Shown here: piece by piece, positions 45,243 to 54,008 of the stretch
How the letters are laid out: the number at the start of each line of letters is the position of its first letter
How positions within the stretch are numbered: the first letter of the stretch is position 1
Assembly: GCF_002211305.1 (NCBI RefSeq)
Contig: NZ_LOKW01000028.1
Coordinates: 1-64,000 of the forward strand
Direction: 5' to 3'
Origin: Rhizobium sp. R634
GTDB taxonomy: Bacteria > Pseudomonadota > Alphaproteobacteria > Rhizobiales > Rhizobiaceae
DNA length: 64,000 nucleotides
Made by a program: the position numbers and the translations under genes
The notes under the pieces: generated by a model
Databases searched by the model: none
Told to the model about the DNA's origin: nothing
What the model saw: the letters and a program-made list of their open reading frames with translations, nothing else

Positions 45243-45345
45243 CTCTTTCAAGAGCGGCGACCGAAAAAATCCATCTTTCGTGGAATTGATCGATCGATCA
45301 GAAATAGTCGTTTGTGGCACCGGCGCTGCGGCGCGATAAGCGCTG

Positions 45346-46530
45346 ATGCTTTCCCGCCCGCCGCACGCCTCGCCGAATCTCCTCGCCACTGCTGCCGCCG
45401 GCGCCGTCGCGATGGCGGCGGCCATGGGCTTCGGGCGTTTCTCCTACACGCCGATCCTGCCCGGCATGATGAGCGGCGTGCCGCTTTCGGCGGCGGATGC
45501 CGGCTTCATCGCTTCGGCGAATTTCGTCGGCTATCTCGTCGGCGCCGTGCTTGCCGCCTATGGCTGGGCGGCGGGACGCGAGCGGCTGGTGGCGCTATTG
45601 GCATTGCTGGCCACCGCAATTCTGCTCGCTGCCATGGCCGCCACCGATTCCGTCGCAGTCTTTGCCGTCATCCGGTTCCTCGCCGGTCTCGCCAGCGCCT
45701 TTGCGATGGTCTTCACTTCTTCGATCGTGCTGAGCCACGGGGCCGCCGCCGGCAACGACCATGTGCAGGCGGCGCATTTCGGCGGGCCGGGGGCCGGGAT
45801 TGCGCTTTCCTCGGTGATGGTGCTGCTGATCGGTCTCGGTTTTCACGACGGACCCGGCGGCTGGCGCGCCGATTGGATGGGCGGGGCGATCTATTGCGCG
45901 GCAAGCCTGGTCGTCGTCTGGTGGCTGCTGCCTTCGGCGCCGGCGCAATCGGCGCGGACGGGCAGGGAGCCGGCGCTCACCTGGAGCCGGCCGATGGTGC
46001 TCGTGACGCTGTCCTACGGCCTGTTCGGCTTCGGCTACGTGATCACGGCAACCTTCCTCGTCACCATCGCCCGCCTGTCGGCAACGGGAGCTTTCGTCGA
46101 ATTCCTCTGCTGGTTCATCGCCGGCCTGACGGCGGCGGTGGCGCTGTTTGCCTGGAAGCCGCTTGTGAGGCCTCTCGGGCTCGGCGGCGTCTATGTCGCC
46201 GCGCTTCTGGTCGAGGCCGCCGGCGTGCTGGCGACGGTGGCGCTGCCGGCGTCGACAGCGCCGCTCATCGGCGGGGCGCTGTTCGGGGCGACGTTCCTGG
46301 CGATCACCGCTTACGGGCTGCAGATCGGCCGCAAGCTTGCGCCCGAGAGCCCTAGACGGATTTTAGCGATGATGACGGCCGCCTTCGGTCTCGGCCAGAT
46401 CGTCGGGCCTGTTGTCGCCGGCTGGATCGCCGAACGCTCCGGCAGCTTCACCGTCCCGACGGTGATCGCCGCCGCCGCACTTCTCGTCTGCGCGGCGCTT
46501 GTCATGCCGGTCCTCAGGAAAATCGCCTAA
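45346..46530 (+). CDS. MFS transporter, YbfB/YjiJ family
   Basis: 394 residues with twelve hydrophobic segments. The opening AMAAAMGFGRFSYTPILPGM is the hallmark of the YbfB/YjiJ subfamily, and AFAMVFTSSIVLSHGAAAGN with the following HFGGPGAGIALSSVM is also typical. The substrate is unknown. The divergent PadR gene and shared operator region suggest induction by a small ligand, possibly a phenolic compound as for other PadR-controlled exporters. Confidence 0.87.
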   Translation: MLSRPPHASPNLLATAAAGAVAMAAAMGFGRFSYTPILPGMMSGVPLSAADAGFIASANFVGYLVGAVLAAYGWAAGRERLVALLALLATAILLAAMAATDSVAVFAVIRFLAGLASAFAMVFTSSIVLSHGAAAGNDHVQAAHFGGPGAGIALSSVMVLLIGLGFHDGPGGWRADWMGGAIYCAASLVVVWWLLPSAPAQSARTGREPALTWSRPMVLVTLSYGLFGFGYVITATFLVTIARLSATGAFVEFLCWFIAGLTAAVALFAWKPLVRPLGLGGVYVAALLVEAAGVLATVALPASTAPLIGGALFGATFLAITAYGLQIGRKLAPESPRRILAMMTAAFGLGQIVGPVVAGWIAERSGSFTVPTVIAAAALLVCAALVMPVLRKIA

Positions 46531-46650
46531 CCGGTTACATCTGCGTAACAATCGGCCAAACCCATTGCTGCTTCCTTCGAACTGCCTTAGTTTCCGGGCA
46601 ACTAACATTTTCAGTTGCCCCCAGATTCCAGTTCAGGAAAGCGCTCCCTA

Positions 46651-47919
46651 GTGTTTCATTCCTTCTTCCCCAAACCGAAACTTTTCTTCACGTCACTGAC
46701 GATATGGACGCTTGTGTGTATCGCCCTGTGGTACACAGTTGGCGAACGTCTTGGCGTGTCACTTGGATACGGCCCCCTTGGCCCAGATCAACAGCCGCCG
46801 ATCGGTCTGGATTTCTTTCTCCTTCCCGACAATCTTTTCTTCTATGCATTTTTTCTAATATGTGTCGCGTTTTTTTGCGGCGCCTGGCATATCATCGCGG
46901 CAGACCATCCTTGGAAAGTTTGGTCAGTGTGGGGTTCCGCGCTGATAATTTTGACGACCTATTTTGGTGTTCAGATTTCCGTTGCGATTAACAACTGGCG
47001 TCGCCCATTCGGAGACACGCTTCAAAATGCTCTCGATAAATCAGGGGGCGTAACAGTTTGGGACTTTTACAGTCTCATGCTGATATTTGCGCAAATCGCC
47101 TTTCTGAGCATGTTCGTCTCCATTCTCGCCGACTTTTTTACCAGCCACTACGTGTTTCGTTGGCGCACGGCTATGAACGACTTTTACATGTCGAAGTGGG
47201 AAAAGCTTCGGCATATCGAAGGTGCATCTCAGCGCGTACAAGAAGATACAATGCGGTTTGCAAATATTCTGGAAGGTCTTGGAGTAAGTTTGATCAATTC
47301 CGTAATGACCCTTGTTGTTTTTCTTCCAATTCTTCTGTCGCTATCAAGTTATGTAAAGGAACTTCCCATTCTCGGGGAAGTCTCGAATAGCTTGTTCTGG
47401 CTTGCGCTTTTTTGGTCTATCTTTGGAACGTTGCTCCTCGCAATTGCTGGCATCAAACTTCCGGGGCTGAATTTCAAAAATCAGCGAGTCGAGGCTGCCT
47501 ACCGAAAAGAGCTTGTTTACGGTGAGGATCATGAGGAGCGTGCATCTCCTATTGTCGTAAGGGATCTTTTTGGAAATGTGCGCCGAAACTACTTCAGGCT
47601 TTATTTTCACTATCTGTATTTTAACGTTGCTAGGTATTTTTATATCCAAGCGGACGCGCTTTTTGTCACGTTTATGCTGGTCCCCACAATTGTTGCTGGC
47701 ACCATAACGTACGGCATTTATCAACAAATTCTGACCGCCTTCGGCCAGGTCAGCAACTCGTTTCAATATCTCGTCAATTCCTGGACGACGATTATTGAGC
47801 TGCTCTCTATCCACAAGCGCCTCAAGGCCTTCGAGGCGGCAATCGACGACGAGCCGCTGCCGGATATCGATCAGCGTTATCTGGATCGCGAAGCGGGCGT
47901 TGTGCACGTTGATGGGTGA
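46651..47919 (+). CDS. BacA/SbmA-type peptide transporter (divergent copy)
   Basis: 422 residues from a GTG at 46651 (VFHSFFPKPKLFFTS), with AGGAAAG 8 bases upstream; a TTG further out at 46615 is possible. SbmA/BacA proteins import proline-rich and cysteine-rich peptides using the proton gradient. Strong matches: SHYVFRWRTAMNDFYMSKWE, RVQEDTMRFANILEGLGVSL, IKLPGLNFKNQRVEAAYRKE, and NSWTTIIELLSIHKRLKAFE. The periplasmic block usually N-x-W-Y-x-P-F-Y-D is NNWRRPFGDTLQNALD here. Third codon positions are visibly more AT-rich than in neighbouring genes, suggesting transfer. Confidence 0.9.
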   Translation: MFHSFFPKPKLFFTSLTIWTLVCIALWYTVGERLGVSLGYGPLGPDQQPPIGLDFFLLPDNLFFYAFFLICVAFFCGAWHIIAADHPWKVWSVWGSALIILTTYFGVQISVAINNWRRPFGDTLQNALDKSGGVTVWDFYSLMLIFAQIAFLSMFVSILADFFTSHYVFRWRTAMNDFYMSKWEKLRHIEGASQRVQEDTMRFANILEGLGVSLINSVMTLVVFLPILLSLSSYVKELPILGEVSNSLFWLALFWSIFGTLLLAIAGIKLPGLNFKNQRVEAAYRKELVYGEDHEERASPIVVRDLFGNVRRNYFRLYFHYLYFNVARYFYIQADALFVTFMLVPTIVAGTITYGIYQQILTAFGQVSNSFQYLVNSWTTIIELLSIHKRLKAFEAAIDDEPLPDIDQRYLDREAGVVHVDG

Positions 47920-47971
47920 GGGGTGAGGCTTTGATGGATGAGCGGGACTTTATTGCCTGCTGTGCCGCGAG

Positions 47972-48129
47972 GCCCCCTCATCCGCCTGCCGCCACCTTCT
48001 CCCCGCTGGGGAGAAGAGATTCGAGGCGGCGCCTCGTATTTATCCGTCGCTTAAGAATATCTCCGCTGACATCTCTATTCCCTCTTCTCCCCAGCGGGGA
48101 GAAGATGCCCGTTAGGGCGGATGAGGGGG
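47972..48129. repeat. Intergenic inverted-repeat element, family D
   Basis: The left arm includes CCCCCTCATCCGCCTGCCGC and the hairpin TTCTCCCCGCTGGGGAGAAG; the right arm has TTCTCCCCAGCGGGGAGAAG and GGCGGATGAGGGGG. It lies between the convergent BacA-like and deacetylase genes, where it could act as a transcription barrier. Confidence 0.8.
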
Positions 48130-48163
48130 CTAAACGGCACTACCCCTCACTTTTAAAACACCG

Positions 48164-49153
48164 TCACAGCCCCGACGTCTGCTGCAGTTTGCCGCGCGCC
48201 TCGATCATCGGGATCGCTTCCGAATAACTCACGCAGGCCACATCCGCCCGGTGGCAGACATCGCTGACGAGCCGGTCGAGTGCGCGCCAGTAGGCGCCGC
48301 CGTTCATTTCGACGAAGTGGAAGCCGAGCTGGAGGGGGATGCGGTTGCCGTCATATTGGCGTTCGAAGGCCTGGGAGAAGGCGGCGTAGGCGCGGTCTTC
48401 GAACTCCTTGGAATCCACCGCGTCTTCCTCGCCCTTGGAGTGGCGGACGAAGAGGTTGTAGTCCATGCCGATGATCGGTTTTTCGTTCGGGCCTTCGGGG
48501 ATCAGCGGCAGGCCGAAGCGGATGATGCCGTTTTCCTCGACAGGCATGGCCGGGTCTTTGGTGACGAGGCTCGCATCATAGGTTAAGCCCGCCTTCTTTT
48601 CGGCGGCGATCATATCGGCGCCCGCCGTCGCGGAGAGGTAGGGCGCGCGAAAGCCCTTGATGCCGTGATCGACGAGATCCTGCCAGCCGGCTGGCTCGTC
48701 GAGGCCGACGCTCTTCCAGGCGTTTTTCAATGTCGCGTGAAAGGTTGCGTATTCGGCCGACCAATCGGCTTCGCTCCATTGCCGGCCATCGAAATGGCCG
48801 CAGGCATGGCTTGATATGTCGTGGCCTTCGAGATGGGCGTGCCAGATATTGCCGAGGCGTTCGCGGATCTCGTCATCGCTTTGCGCGAAGCCGACGTTGG
48901 ATTTGCCGCGTTTCTGGTGCGGCGCCTGATACGCCTTCTTCGCCGCCTCGTTCATGAGGAAGGTGCAGGAAAGGAAATAGGTGAAATGGGCGCCGTTCTT
49001 AGCGGCCATCTCGCGGCTCTTCAGCCAGAGCGCATTGTCGTGGGCGCCGTCGAAGGAGACGATGACGAGCTGCTTCGGCCGGTCTGCCGCCCCTGCCATT
49101 GCAGGCAGAAGGAACGAGGCAGCCAGACAGGTGGCGAGGAGAGGACGAGACAT
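48164..49153 (-). CDS. Secreted polysaccharide deacetylase-family protein
   Basis: 329 residues from the ATG at 49153 (a GTG lies two codons upstream). A signal peptide, LLATCLAASFLLPAMAGAAD, precedes a NodB-like domain: VIVSFDGAHDNALWL supplies the Asp pair, GHDISSHACGHFDGRQWSEA supplies the metal histidines, and KGFRAPYLS follows near 165. The C-terminal half is longer than in simple chitin deacetylases. It probably acts on a cell-surface polysaccharide in the periplasm; substrate unknown. Confidence 0.85.
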   Translation of the reverse strand: MSRPLLATCLAASFLLPAMAGAADRPKQLVIVSFDGAHDNALWLKSREMAAKNGAHFTYFLSCTFLMNEAAKKAYQAPHQKRGKSNVGFAQSDDEIRERLGNIWHAHLEGHDISSHACGHFDGRQWSEADWSAEYATFHATLKNAWKSVGLDEPAGWQDLVDHGIKGFRAPYLSATAGADMIAAEKKAGLTYDASLVTKDPAMPVEENGIIRFGLPLIPEGPNEKPIIGMDYNLFVRHSKGEEDAVDSKEFEDRAYAAFSQAFERQYDGNRIPLQLGFHFVEMNGGAYWRALDRLVSDVCHRADVACVSYSEAIPMIEARGKLQQTSGL

Positions 49154-49277
49154 GGGCACCGCGACAATTTGTTCGCGGCTTCCCTCCGATAGAATTGCGG
49201 CGAAGCTGCGGTCTCAACTGGTATTTTTTCCCGTCAGCCGCTAAGTCATGACAAACTGCGCGGAAGGGAACCTCCCA

Positions 49278-49862
49278 ATGGCATTGCTCATCGTCGGCAT
49301 CGTACTTTTTCTCGGCGTGCATCTAGTGCGAGTGGTGGCTCCGGGCCTGCGCCGCTCGATGATCGCAAGCCTCGGCGAACGGGGCTGGCGGGCCGGCTAT
49401 TCGATCGCGAGCATCCTCACGCTGATCCTCTTGATCTACGGATTCGGGCAGGCGCGTCAGGTGACGGGCATGCTCTACAATCCGCCGGTCTGGACGGCGC
49501 ATATCGCGATCACGCTGATGCTGATCGCGATGATCTGTCTCGTCGCCTCGCTGCTGCCGGCGGGGCATATCGCGACGAAGACCAAGCATCCGATGGTGTT
49601 GTCGGTGAAGATCTGGGCGCTGGCGCATTTGCTCGCCAATGGCGAGACCTCGTCGGTCCTGCTGTTTACGGCGTTCCTCGCCTGGGGCGTGATCCTGCGC
49701 ATTTCGCTGAAACGCCGCGAGCGGGCGGGCGAAATTTCGCTCCGGCCCTTCGTCTCTGCCAAGTACGATCTCTATGCCATCGTCATCGGCATCGTCGCCT
49801 GGGCGCTGATCATCTGGAAGCTGCACGAATGGTTGATCGGAGTTTCGCCGCTCGTGATGTGA
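49278..49862 (+). CDS. NnrU-family membrane protein
   Basis: 194 residues from the ATG at 49278 (MALLIVGIVLFLGVHLVRVV), preceded by GGAAGGGAACC. Five to six membrane helices; the early FLGVHLVRVVAPGLR and SLGERGWRAGYSIASI, and the middle HPMVLSVKIWALAHLLANGE, match NnrU, a relative of 15-cis-zeta-carotene isomerase linked to nitric-oxide respiration in some species. No denitrification gene is nearby, so the role here is open. Confidence 0.88.
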   Translation: MALLIVGIVLFLGVHLVRVVAPGLRRSMIASLGERGWRAGYSIASILTLILLIYGFGQARQVTGMLYNPPVWTAHIAITLMLIAMICLVASLLPAGHIATKTKHPMVLSVKIWALAHLLANGETSSVLLFTAFLAWGVILRISLKRRERAGEISLRPFVSAKYDLYAIVIGIVAWALIIWKLHEWLIGVSPLVM

Positions 49863-49965
49863 CGAATCTTTCATATCCCCCTTACAACCGCGGCAAAATG
49901 GAGTAGAAGGCCCGACAATATGCATCCTGCATAGTGTGTGGGTATTTCCGCGGCCGGAGACGAGA

Positions 49966-50649
49966 ATGGCATTCAACGACGACAGCTTCATCCGTGAAGT
50001 CAATGAGGAATTGCGGTCCGACCAGATGAAGGGCGTCTGGCGCCGGTTCGGCCGCTATATCATCGTCGTCGCCATCCTGATCGTCGTCGGCACCGCCGGC
50101 AAGGTTCTGTTCGAATATTGGGACGATACCCGCTCCTCCGGCGCTGGCGATCAGTTCCTGGCGGCGATGAAGCTTGCCGACGAGAACAAGAACGACGAGG
50201 CGCTGGCCGCGCTCGACAAGCTGGAGAAGGAAGGCCACGGCGCCTATCCGGTGCTGGCGCGCATGCGGGCCGCAACCGTCCAGGCGCAGAAGGGCGATGC
50301 CAACGCGGCAATCACCGCCTTCAACGAGATCGGCAAGGACAACAGCGTGCCGGCCGCCGTGCGCGACGCCGCCAAAATGCGCGCCGGCTGGCTGCTGATC
50401 GAGAACGGCTCCTACGAGCAGGTGTCGGCCGCGATCGAGGAAATGGCCGTGCCGGGCAATGCCTTCCGCCATTCGGCGCGCGAAGCGCTCGGTCTTGCTT
50501 CCTATAAGGCCGGCAACATGGCGCAGGCCCGCCAATGGTTCCAGTCGATCGTCGACGATGCCGACAGCCCGCGCAATGTTGCCAATCGCGCCCATATGAT
50601 GCTTGATCTCATTACCGCATCCGGCAAGGCGCCCGCCGCGCAGGGCTGA
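49966..50649 (+). CDS. YfgM-like TPR membrane protein
   Basis: 227 residues from the ATG at 49966 (MAFNDDSFIREVNEELRSDQ). A short cytoplasmic N-terminus is followed by one membrane helix (YIIVVAILIVVGTAGKVLFE, about 31-50) and periplasmic helical repeats (ARMRAATVQAQKGDANAAIT, ALGLASYKAGNMAQARQWFQ). In E. coli YfgM is an accessory subunit of the SecYEG translocon, encoded with bamB and der. Here der follows 16 bases later without an intervening bamB. Confidence 0.87.
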   Translation: MAFNDDSFIREVNEELRSDQMKGVWRRFGRYIIVVAILIVVGTAGKVLFEYWDDTRSSGAGDQFLAAMKLADENKNDEALAALDKLEKEGHGAYPVLARMRAATVQAQKGDANAAITAFNEIGKDNSVPAAVRDAAKMRAGWLLIENGSYEQVSAAIEEMAVPGNAFRHSAREALGLASYKAGNMAQARQWFQSIVDDADSPRNVANRAHMMLDLITASGKAPAAQG

Positions 50650-50665
50650 GTTTTAAGGAAAAAGA

Positions 50666-52087
50666 ATGAGTTTCACGGTCGCGATCGTCGGTCGTCCGAA
50701 TGTCGGCAAGTCGACGCTTTTCAACCGCCTGGTCGGCAAGAAGCTCGCGCTCGTCGACGATACGCCGGGTGTGACGCGCGACCGCCGGCCGGGTGATGCG
50801 CGGCTGATGGGCCTGACCTTTACCATCATCGATACGGCCGGCCTCGAAGAGGCCGACGAGGAAAGCCTGCAGGGCCGCATGCGTGCGCAGACGGAAGCGG
50901 CGATCGACGAGGCGGATCTTTCGCTCTTCGTCGTCGACGCCAAGAACGGCCTGACGCCGGTCGATAACGCGCTTGCCGAGATGCTGCGCCGGCGCGGCAA
51001 GCCGGTGGTGCTCGTCGCCAACAAATCCGAAGCGCGCGGTTCCGACAGCGGCTTCTACGACGCCTATACGCTCGGTCTCGGCGAGCCGACGCCGATTTCG
51101 GCTGAACACGGGCAGGGCATGATCGACCTGCGCGACGCGATCGTCGCGGCGATCGGCGAGGAGCGGGCCTATGCCAGGGAGGATGTCGCCGTCACCGACG
51201 TCGACATTTCCGAGACTGCCGACGAGGGTGAGGACGAGGACGAAGAGCCCGCCTATGACGATACCAAGCCGCTCAGGGTGGCGATCGTCGGCCGCCCGAA
51301 TGCCGGCAAGTCGACGCTGATCAACCGCTTCCTGGGTGAAGACAGGCTTTTGACCGGCCCGGAAGCAGGGATCACCCGCGATTCCATCTCGGTCGAGTGG
51401 GATTGGCGCGGCCGCACCATCAAGATGTTCGACACGGCGGGCATGCGCCGCAAGGCGCGCGTGACCGAAAAGCTGGAAAAGCTTTCGGTGGCCGACGCGT
51501 TGCGCGCCATCCGCTTTGCCGAGACGGTCGTCATCGTCTTCGATGCGACGATCCCCTTCGAGAAGCAGGATCTGCAGATCGTCGATCTGGTGCTGCGCGA
51601 GGGGAGGGCCGCCGTGCTCGCCTTCAACAAGTGGGATATGATCGAGGATCGGCAGGCGGTGCTTGCCGACCTGCGCGAAAAGACCGACCGGCTGCTGCCG
51701 CAGGCACGCGGCATCCGCGCCGTGCCGATCTCCGGCCAGACCGGCTGGGGACTCGACAAGCTGATGCAGTCGATCATCGACACCGACAGGGTCTGGAACA
51801 AGCGCATCTCGACGGCACGGCTCAACCGCTGGCTGGAGACGCAGCAGATCCAGCATCCGCCACCGGCCGTCTCCGGCCGCCGGATCAAGCTGAAATACAT
51901 GACGCAGGTCAAAGCCCGCCCGCCGGCCTTCATGATCTCCTGCACCCGCTCGGACGCGCTGCCGGAATCCTATACGCGCTACCTGATCAACGGGTTGCGC
52001 GCCGATTTCGACATGCCGAGCGTGCCGATCCGGATTCATTTCCGTTCGCCGGACAATCCGTACGAGTCGAAGAAGAAGCGGACTTAG
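50666..52087 (+). CDS. der: Ribosome-assembly GTPase Der (EngA)
   Basis: 473 residues with two tandem GTPase domains and a C-terminal KH-like domain. Domain 1: VGRPNVGKSTLFNRL at 8-22, DTAGLEE, and NKSE. Domain 2: VGRPNAGKSTLINRF near 208, DTAGMRR, and NKWDMIED. The linker is highly acidic (EGEDEDEEPAYDD). It works in 50S subunit maturation and is essential in most bacteria. The C-terminal segment RRIKLKYMTQVKARPPAFMI is the conserved KH end. Confidence 0.96.
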   Translation: MSFTVAIVGRPNVGKSTLFNRLVGKKLALVDDTPGVTRDRRPGDARLMGLTFTIIDTAGLEEADEESLQGRMRAQTEAAIDEADLSLFVVDAKNGLTPVDNALAEMLRRRGKPVVLVANKSEARGSDSGFYDAYTLGLGEPTPISAEHGQGMIDLRDAIVAAIGEERAYAREDVAVTDVDISETADEGEDEDEEPAYDDTKPLRVAIVGRPNAGKSTLINRFLGEDRLLTGPEAGITRDSISVEWDWRGRTIKMFDTAGMRRKARVTEKLEKLSVADALRAIRFAETVVIVFDATIPFEKQDLQIVDLVLREGRAAVLAFNKWDMIEDRQAVLADLREKTDRLLPQARGIRAVPISGQTGWGLDKLMQSIIDTDRVWNKRISTARLNRWLETQQIQHPPPAVSGRRIKLKYMTQVKARPPAFMISCTRSDALPESYTRYLINGLRADFDMPSVPIRIHFRSPDNPYESKKKRT

Positions 52088-52140
52088 GGTAGGGCGCCAG
52101 TTGGTGCTTGCGAAATATCCGTTCGCGGTGTGCCTGGGAC

Positions 52141-52290
52141 ACCCCCCTCTGCCCTGCCGGGCATCTCCCCCACAGGTGGGGAGATCGGCTGGGCGTACCC
52201 GCTCGCTCCAACATTAATTGTTTGGGGTGATGCCATCCGCGAGTCGATCTCCCCCCTTGTGGGGGAGATGTCCGGCAGGACAGAGGGGGT
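52141..52290. repeat. Intergenic inverted-repeat element, family B, copy 2
   Basis: Arms CCTGCCGGGCATCTCCCCCA and the inverse TGGGGGAGATGTCCGGCAGG match the element at 32546-32722, while the 60-base centre differs. It lies between the convergent der and marR genes. Confidence 0.8.
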
Positions 52291-52324
52291 GACCCAGGAC
52301 GGCGTCTATTTGGTCGCCCTGAGC

Positions 52325-52762
52325 CTAAACGACGCTCCTATCCAACGCCTCGCGCAGTGCCACGATCTCGGCCTGCAGCCGAGTGAGATCCGCTGCATTA
52401 CGGCCGCTCGCTTCCACGATGCAGCCGGGAATGCCGATCGCCTTTTCCTTCAGGCGCACGCCTTCCTCGCTCAACCGAATGACGACGACGCGTTCGTCCT
52501 CGCGGCTGCGGTCGCGCCTGATATAGCCGGCGTTTTCCAGGCGTTTGAGCAGCGGCGTCAGCGTGCTCGATTCCAGGAAGAGCTTTTCGCCGAGGCCGCC
52601 GACCGTTTGGCCGTCCTTTTCCCATAGCGCGACCATGGCCAGATATTGCGGATAGGTGAGGCCGAGGGTGTCGAGAAGCGGCTTGTAGACGCGGTTCAGC
52701 GCGTGGCTTGCCGTATAGACGGCAAAGCAGATGAAATCGTCGAGCTTCAGCGGATCCTGCAT
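52325..52762 (-). CDS. MarR-family regulator, OhrR type
   Basis: 145 residues from the ATG at 52762 (MQDPLKLDDFICFAVYTASH). The cysteine at position 12 lies in the D-x-x-x-C-F-A-x-Y context that gives OhrR proteins their peroxide-sensing Cys. LLDTLGLTYPQYLAMVALWE and LFLESSTLTPLLKRLENAGY with SREDERVVVIRL form the winged helix. OhrR represses ohr, but here the divergent gene is a secreted esterase. Two related palindromes lie in the intergenic region. Confidence 0.88.
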   Translation of the reverse strand: MQDPLKLDDFICFAVYTASHALNRVYKPLLDTLGLTYPQYLAMVALWEKDGQTVGGLGEKLFLESSTLTPLLKRLENAGYIRRDRSREDERVVVIRLSEEGVRLKEKAIGIPGCIVEASGRNAADLTRLQAEIVALREALDRSVV

Positions 52763-52790
52763 GGGGCTTCTCCAAAACCGATTGATACTA

Positions 52791-52802
52791 TATCGCGCGA
52801 TA
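52791..52802. promoter_or_regulatory. Palindromic operator adjacent to the marR gene
   Basis: TATCGCGCGATA is a perfect 12-base palindrome 28 bases upstream of the regulator's start. It is followed by AATAATCG, and the same extended sequence recurs in inverse orientation at 52857-52880. Confidence 0.6.
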
Positions 52803-52864
52803 AATAATCGGAAGCGATTTTTATGCATGGCAAGTATGCCAAAATTTAAATTGTCCAATAAATA

Positions 52865-52876
52865 ATCGTGCGCGAT
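52865..52876. promoter_or_regulatory. Second palindromic operator, adjacent to the esterase gene
   Basis: ATCGTGCGCGAT is a near-perfect palindrome 50 bases upstream of the esterase ATG. With its flanks AATAAATA and ATAAA it mirrors the site at 52791-52802, so one regulator could control both divergent genes. Confidence 0.6.
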
Positions 52877-52925
52877 ATAAAAGCCGTGTTCAGAACGAAC
52901 ATCGAAAAACCGAGAGGACAAGACA

Positions 52926-53939
52926 ATGTCGACCATCAAGACCGCAGTTTCCACAGCAGCACTCCTGGCAGCTTCCGCTGTCGGCGCGCTTGCCGACCCG
53001 GTGCTCGAGCCGACAACGCAGAAATTCATCGATAGCCTGGCCGGCGGCAAGCCAATCTATACGCTGTCGCCTGCCAATGCCCGCAATGTGCTGGCCGGTG
53101 CGCAGAAGGGCGATGTCAAGAAGCTGGGGGCCAAGGTAGAAGACAAGGTCATCAAATCAGGCCCGACCGGCAGCATCAAGCTGCGGATCGTCCGCCCCGA
53201 GCATGCCAAGGGCACGCTGCCGGTCATTCTCTATTTCCATGGCGGCGGCTGGGTGCTGGGCGATGTCGACACGCATGACCGGCTGGTGCGCGAGATCGCC
53301 AACGGTGCTGATGCCGCCGTCGTCTTCGTCGATTACGAACGCTCGCCGGAGGCCCGCTATCCCGTGGCGATCGAGCAGGCCTATGCCGCGACCAAATATG
53401 TCGCCGAACATGCCAAGGAATTCAAGGTCGACGCCAGCAGGCTTGCGGTCGCCGGCGACAGCGTCGGCGGCAACATGGCGGCCGTGGTGACGCTTCTTGC
53501 CAAGGAGCGCGGCGGTCCTGCCATCGGCCAGCAGGTGTTGTTCTATCCCGTGACCGACGCCAATTTCGACAATGGTTCCTATAATGAGTTCGCCAATGGC
53601 CCTTGGCTGACCAAGGAAGCGATGAAGTGGTTCTGGAACGCCTATCTGCCTGATGAGGCCAAGCGCAAGGAGCCGACGGCTTCGCCGCTGCAGGCATCGC
53701 TCGAACAGCTCAACGGCCTGCCGCCGGCTCTCATCATCACCGATGAAAACGACGTGCTGCGCGACGAAGGCGAGGCCTATGGCCGCAAGCTCAGCCAGGC
53801 CGGCGTCAACGTCACCTCGATCCGCTACAACGGTACGATCCACGACTTCGTGCTGCTGAATGCGATTACCGAAACGCCGGCGGTCCGCAGTGCGATCAAG
53901 GTCGCGAACGACACGCTTCGCAGCGCGCTGCACAAATAA
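52926..53939 (+). CDS. Exported alpha/beta-hydrolase (HSL-type esterase)
   Basis: 337 residues. A signal peptide (VSTAALLAASAVGALAD, cleavage near residue 23) precedes a hormone-sensitive-lipase-type fold: oxyanion motif YFHGGGWVLGD near residue 100, nucleophile elbow in VAGDSVGGNMAAVV near 178, acid residue in ITDENDVLRDEG near 275, and His in YNGTIHDFVLL near 303. It would hydrolyse short-chain esters in the periplasm. Divergence from an OhrR-type repressor suggests induction by organic peroxide or a related electrophile. Confidence 0.9.
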   Translation: MSTIKTAVSTAALLAASAVGALADPVLEPTTQKFIDSLAGGKPIYTLSPANARNVLAGAQKGDVKKLGAKVEDKVIKSGPTGSIKLRIVRPEHAKGTLPVILYFHGGGWVLGDVDTHDRLVREIANGADAAVVFVDYERSPEARYPVAIEQAYAATKYVAEHAKEFKVDASRLAVAGDSVGGNMAAVVTLLAKERGGPAIGQQVLFYPVTDANFDNGSYNEFANGPWLTKEAMKWFWNAYLPDEAKRKEPTASPLQASLEQLNGLPPALIITDENDVLRDEGEAYGRKLSQAGVNVTSIRYNGTIHDFVLLNAITETPAVRSAIKVANDTLRSALHK

Positions 53940-54008
53940 GCTCGATCGGAGCCCTTGTTTCACGCAATTCCGGAGGCAAAACCGCGTCACGCTTTTGCTG
54001 GAATTGCT

